Assembly (NCBI GenBank): GCA_028455995.1 | Contig: JABELC010000007.1 | Coordinates: forward strand, 434,001 to 498,000 | Direction of reading: 5' to 3' | DNA length: 64,000 nucleotides | Origin: Scleromitrula shiraiana | Lineage: Eukaryota > Ascomycota > Leotiomycetes > Helotiales > Sclerotiniaceae | Part shown: positions 59,701 through 64,000 of the stretch, one piece after another | How the letters are laid out: every line of letters starts with the position of its first letter | How positions within the stretch are numbered: the stretch's first letter is position 1 | Position numbers and translations under genes: made by a program | Notes under the pieces: model-generated | Databases searched by the model: none | What the model was told of the DNA's origin: nothing | The model's input: only the letters and a program-made list of their open reading frames with translations

Positions 59701-61480
59701 TTTTTTTTAATATAAATAAAAATGATTAGAATTTAATTGATATTATTTTATTATTTTTAATAACTTTTCTTTATTAATGAATTATGGGAAATTAATTGTA
59801 TGATCTATAATAGTTAATTGATAAACTAGATAAATATGCATAAAATTAGTAGGGGAATATTCAAAAATGTAATTAAAATTGATTATTTTATTTGATAAAG
59901 ATTATTATATATAGGGGAGAAATTTTTTTATTATTTATAAATAAATTTAAAAAAGTTTTGTTTTTATTTATCTTTAATTGATTTTAAAGATATTTAATAA
60001 AATTTTTAATATTAAATAATATTTATTTGTTATATTTATTTAAATTCTTTTTTTATTGATAAAATTTAATATAATTAATAAGTTTTATAAATTCCTAATT
60101 TATATTATATTCATCTTTAAATGTTTTTTGCAAATAAAACAATTTATTATTAAAAATTCGATTATTAATCTTTATTGAAATTTTAAATAAAAACTCTATT
60201 TTTTTCTATATTTCTTTTTTTTATAAATTATTTAATTATATTTTTAAATATAGAATTTAAATATCTTTATAATTATTATTATATTTATATTTTATTTTAT
60301 AAAATCTTTTAGTAAATTAATCTTTTACTTCTTAAATTTCATTTTTAAATATTTTTACTCTAATTTATTTTGATTAATGTTTTTTAATATATCTAAATTA
60401 ATATTATATTTTCTTTATTTTTTTTTTAGTTTTTTCATAAAAAATATAAAATATATCACGAATTATATTAAATTTTTATTAAATGATTAAAATCTTTAAT
60501 TTTTTTATTAAAAAAATAAAATTATAATAAAGTTTTAGAAATATCGCGAATTATATATTAATAGATTTATAATTTATTTTAAGTAATATATTTGATTTAA
60601 TTAAATTTTATATTATAATAAGAAAAAAAGATTCATTTATTAGGTCTTTTTTTATTATAAAATTCATTATTATTTTTTTGGAAAACATGGAATTATAAAA
60701 AAGTCTTGAACTCAAAAAAAGACTATAAAAAATTTTTAAAAATATTATAGATTATATATGATTTGAATTGTAATTTATTTTAATCACTATATTTGATTTG
60801 ATAGAAATTTATATAATAATTGATTTATTAATTAGGGTCTATTTATTAAATATAATAATTTTTAATATCTTATAGAGAAGATTATTAATTCTATATTAAT
60901 ATATAAAAAAGATTTTATATATTATATTAATTATTTATTTTAATATATATTTGCTTTTTATAATATTCAAATCATTAATTTACTATAAAAATATTTATTT
61001 GACAATAACAGCATTATATATCTAAACAAATATTTAATAATTAAAAAATTTTTGCTTTAAAAACGCATATAATGAAAAATATTAATAATCAATTATTTAG
61101 ATTTTGATTTAATATATGTAAAAATATAAATCTATATTTTTGAATAAATTAATATTTGAAATTCAGAAAAGTATTATTTATTTAATAATATTTTAAATAA
61201 AGTGATCTATCCTGATAATATTAATGATTATTTAATTTTATTGTATAAAGTATTTTTTATAAATCATATTTTTTAATGATAATCGATATTCGATCAATAA
61301 TTATATTTATTATTTATTTATTAATTTAGTTAAATATATGAATTCTATTTTTATTATATAAAAAAGAGCATAATCAAGAATTTATTAATTAATTTTTGTA
61401 AAGGAAAAGCAAAGCTTCCATTATATATGCTATAATATAATATTAAAAATGTAAGGCACTTTAAATCATATTTAAATAAT

Positions 61481-61800
61481 TATCGAATGATGATCATATA
61501 TTTATATAATTATTTGATTTAATTTTTTATAATAATGTTTTTTAATTATCATAATTATAATTATTATATTTAAGGATTAAAAAATTAATTTGAGGATATA
61601 ACTATTTGAAAAACTAACAAAATAACCTATAATTTATAATTATCGAATAATAATCATATAATTATATAATCATTTGATTTAATTTTTTATAATAACTTTT
61701 TTAAATTATCATAATTATAATTATTATATTTAAAAATCAAAGAACTAATTTAAGGGCCTAATTATTTAAAAAGTCAATAAAACAACCCGCAATTTTTAAC
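61481..61800. repeat. Two diverged tandem copies of a 160-bp unit in the AT-rich block
   Basis: The second copy starts at 61641 (TATCGAATAATAATCATATA) and matches the first at 61481 (TATCGAATGATGATCATATA) at exactly 160 bp spacing. Most differences between them are G/A or C/T transitions, the pattern expected from RIP. Confidence 0.8.
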
Positions 61801-62162
61801 TACTATATAATAGATATATTAAAATAAGTCCAATTTATAATTCATAATTTTTTTTTAATACTATATAGCTATTTTTTAATAAATCATAATTCAATATTAT
61901 AATACTCCTTAATCTTTTCTATATAATATCAAAAAACCTTTTTTCTCTTTATTATAAAATTTCGTTTATAAATAAGTTGAATTATTTTTAATTATAATTT
62001 TAATATTATTTAAACGTTATAATGCATATTTATACTTTATCATTATCCGAAATGATAATTGAATTAACTACTTTACTTTTTCTTTTTTATTTACTAGTAG
62101 TAGGCATCTTTATAAACACTTGCTTTTTTCCCTAATTAATTTCTTTCTCTTTCTTATATATC

Positions 62163-62177
62163 TTATTATTATTATTA

Positions 62178-62214
<37 letters not shown>

Positions 62215-62240
62215 CATCATTATTATCGTTATTATTATCT
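62163..62240. repeat. ATT trinucleotide microsatellite
   Basis: ATT units interrupted by ATC, about 78 bp, inside the AT-rich block. Confidence 0.85.
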
Positions 62241-64000
62241 CTATTCTCATTTAGATTCCTTTTATCATTATCAATCTAAACAATTCTAAAGTGGTCATTC
62301 TCAATTCTAACCCTTTAATCATTTTTTTTATTATTATTCTTATCTTTAATCTTATTTTTCTCTTTATTTTCTTCAAAATCATAATTAATCCACAAATCAA
62401 TTTCCTTATTATTCTTATTATATATTAAATTAAAGTTTATAAATTCTTTATTCAAATTCTCAATTTTCAAATATTTTTGTATATTTAAATAATTAGCGAT
62501 ATTTAATTTTTTATCTTTATTATTATTTGGATCAAAAATATATTTTAGTTTGTAAAATTATTTTATAATAGTATTATAATATTTTTTATAAAATTCTTTA
62601 TAAATAAAGCTTTATTATTATATTAATAATTATTGCTTTTGTTTAAATATATATTTTTTATTATAAAACAATTCCTGATTATTTCTTTTTTTTAACTATT
62701 TAATTTTTTAATTTTTAATCATCAATTTCATTATAAAATAAAGCTAAATATCATTAATTTGAAAAAAATATATTATAAAATTTAAAATAATAATTAATAC
62801 GATTTGATTATCTTTATATTAAGTTTTGATTTTATATATTTGATAATTAAAAAACGCATTGATAATCAATATATATTATTTATTTGGAAATTGATAATTA
62901 TAATAGTTTTTTAATTAATAAAGCTAATTTTCTTTATTATAATAATAATTTTTTTGTTAATATACAATATATTTTTTATTAAAACTATATTCTTTTTGTT
63001 TTTATTAAATATAGATCATTTTTAAATCTAGTTGAAAATAAAGAATTGAATGAAATCGTTATATATTATTTTTATATTATAAAAATATATTAAAATATTT
63101 AAAATCTTTTATATTGTTATATATTTTAAAGATTTTCTTTGTTTTTTTTGAAATATATATTTTATTTAGTAAAAAAGTTCTTTGATTAGGGATTTTGTTT
63201 ATAATTATAAAAAATTTTGTATTAAATATAATTTATTATTTGTTGATAAATATATTATATATAAATCAAAATAGTTTTATTGTAGTTTTTTATATTTGTT
63301 GAATTTTTTGTTAAATTATTTTTTTTAAGAATTTTTAAGGTTTAATATTTTAATGTTTTTTAAAACGATTGAATTAGTTATTTGAAAATTTAAATATATT
63401 AATAATAGTTAATTTGATAATTTTTAACATTATTCTATCTAATATTATAAATCATTTTTGTTTTATTTATTGATCTTTATTATTTATAATCTTTATTTAT
63501 ATATACAAAATCTTTTTTATTTTTTTATATTATAGTTAAAATCTATAATTATTTATAAATATGCATTTTGTGTTTTTAGGCATTTTTTGATTATAGACTT
63601 TATTTTATTTATTTAAAATTTAATTTTATATTTGTTATTTATTAAATTTTTGTTTTTATTTTTGAAAAAGCTTTTTTTTAATTACTTTTTTATTTTTATT
63701 ATTTAAAATATATTATGTAGTAAACTTTTTATATTTAATAAATAAAATAAATCAAATTATAACAAGCTTTATTTTATTTATATATCTTGTTTTTTGCTTT
63801 TTATTATTTATAGCAAATTTAAAGCTTTTCGAATTCTTTTAAAGGAATATATTGATTAAAATTAAAAATAAGTTAATTTATTGAATATTTAATAAAATAA
63901 ACAAATATTTAAAAAAAAAGATTTTAAATTACTATATTAATAAAAAAATTATAAATTTTAAATATTAATATCTTATATAACTATACCTTACTAAATATAA

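Larger units (their letters stand above)
56775..64000. other. Extremely AT-rich, gene-free block (RIP-like isochore)
   Basis: About 7.2 kb made almost entirely of A and T; for example the row 57001-57060 has only four G or C. There is no ORF of useful length in any frame. Such blocks in filamentous ascomycetes usually are repeats inactivated by repeat-induced point mutation, often at subtelomeres or centromeres. Diverged duplicated segments inside (61481-61800 and about 60539-60850) support an origin from repeats. The block runs past the window end. Confidence 0.8.

Noticed and set aside
56775..64000. AT-rich block as inserted mitochondrial DNA
   Set aside because: No mitochondrial genes, rRNA or tRNA patterns seen, and transition-biased duplicated copies fit RIP better; not fully excluded without a search.

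Overview
The window looks like nuclear DNA of a filamentous ascomycete, most likely of the Botrytis/Sclerotinia group (Leotiomycetes). Genes are interrupted by short GT-AG introns (about 50-400 nt), intergenic spacers are full of microsatellites, the proteins are typical of fungi (Atg13, NACHT-ankyrin STAND protein, 2EXR domain, rhamnogalacturonase), and the right end is an AT-rich, gene-free block. The species placement is an inference from memory of protein families; no search was run.

Left part (1-21.3 kb): the 3' part of a tandem-BTB (IBtk/Btb3-like) gene; a divergent STAND/NACHT gene whose ankyrin-like tail is cut off by two in-frame stop codons; an orphan single-membrane-span protein; a small secreted, probably GPI-anchored protein assembled here from two exons; an orphan protein with an Asp-X hexanucleotide tract; an acidic zinc-finger-like orphan; and the autophagy gene atg13 with small upstream ORFs.

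Middle part (22.7-43.8 kb): a mitochondrial hydroxyacid-oxoacid transhydrogenase; a low-complexity protein built from successive hexanucleotide microsatellites; a phosphoglycerate-mutase-type phosphatase; a small secreted cysteine-containing protein (effector-like); an alpha/beta-hydrolase-like protein with a presequence-like first exon; a CCCH zinc finger/2EXR protein; and cct5, a chaperonin subunit with two tiny 5' exons.

Right part (43.8-64 kb): a non-autonomous DNA transposon with 33-bp terminal inverted repeats and a perfect 8-bp target duplication (hAT-like) lies upstream of a secreted rhamnogalacturonase (GH28). Then come a decayed DUF4470/MYND-associated gene with several stops, two probably related orphan proteins with presequence-like N-termini separated by a 170-bp MITE, a candidate solo LTR, and about 7.2 kb of extremely AT-rich DNA that looks RIP-mutated. 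Housekeeping genes thus sit in the centre, while fast-evolving, disrupted and mobile sequences cluster toward the right edge. I found no RNA genes, CRISPR arrays or biosynthetic cluster.
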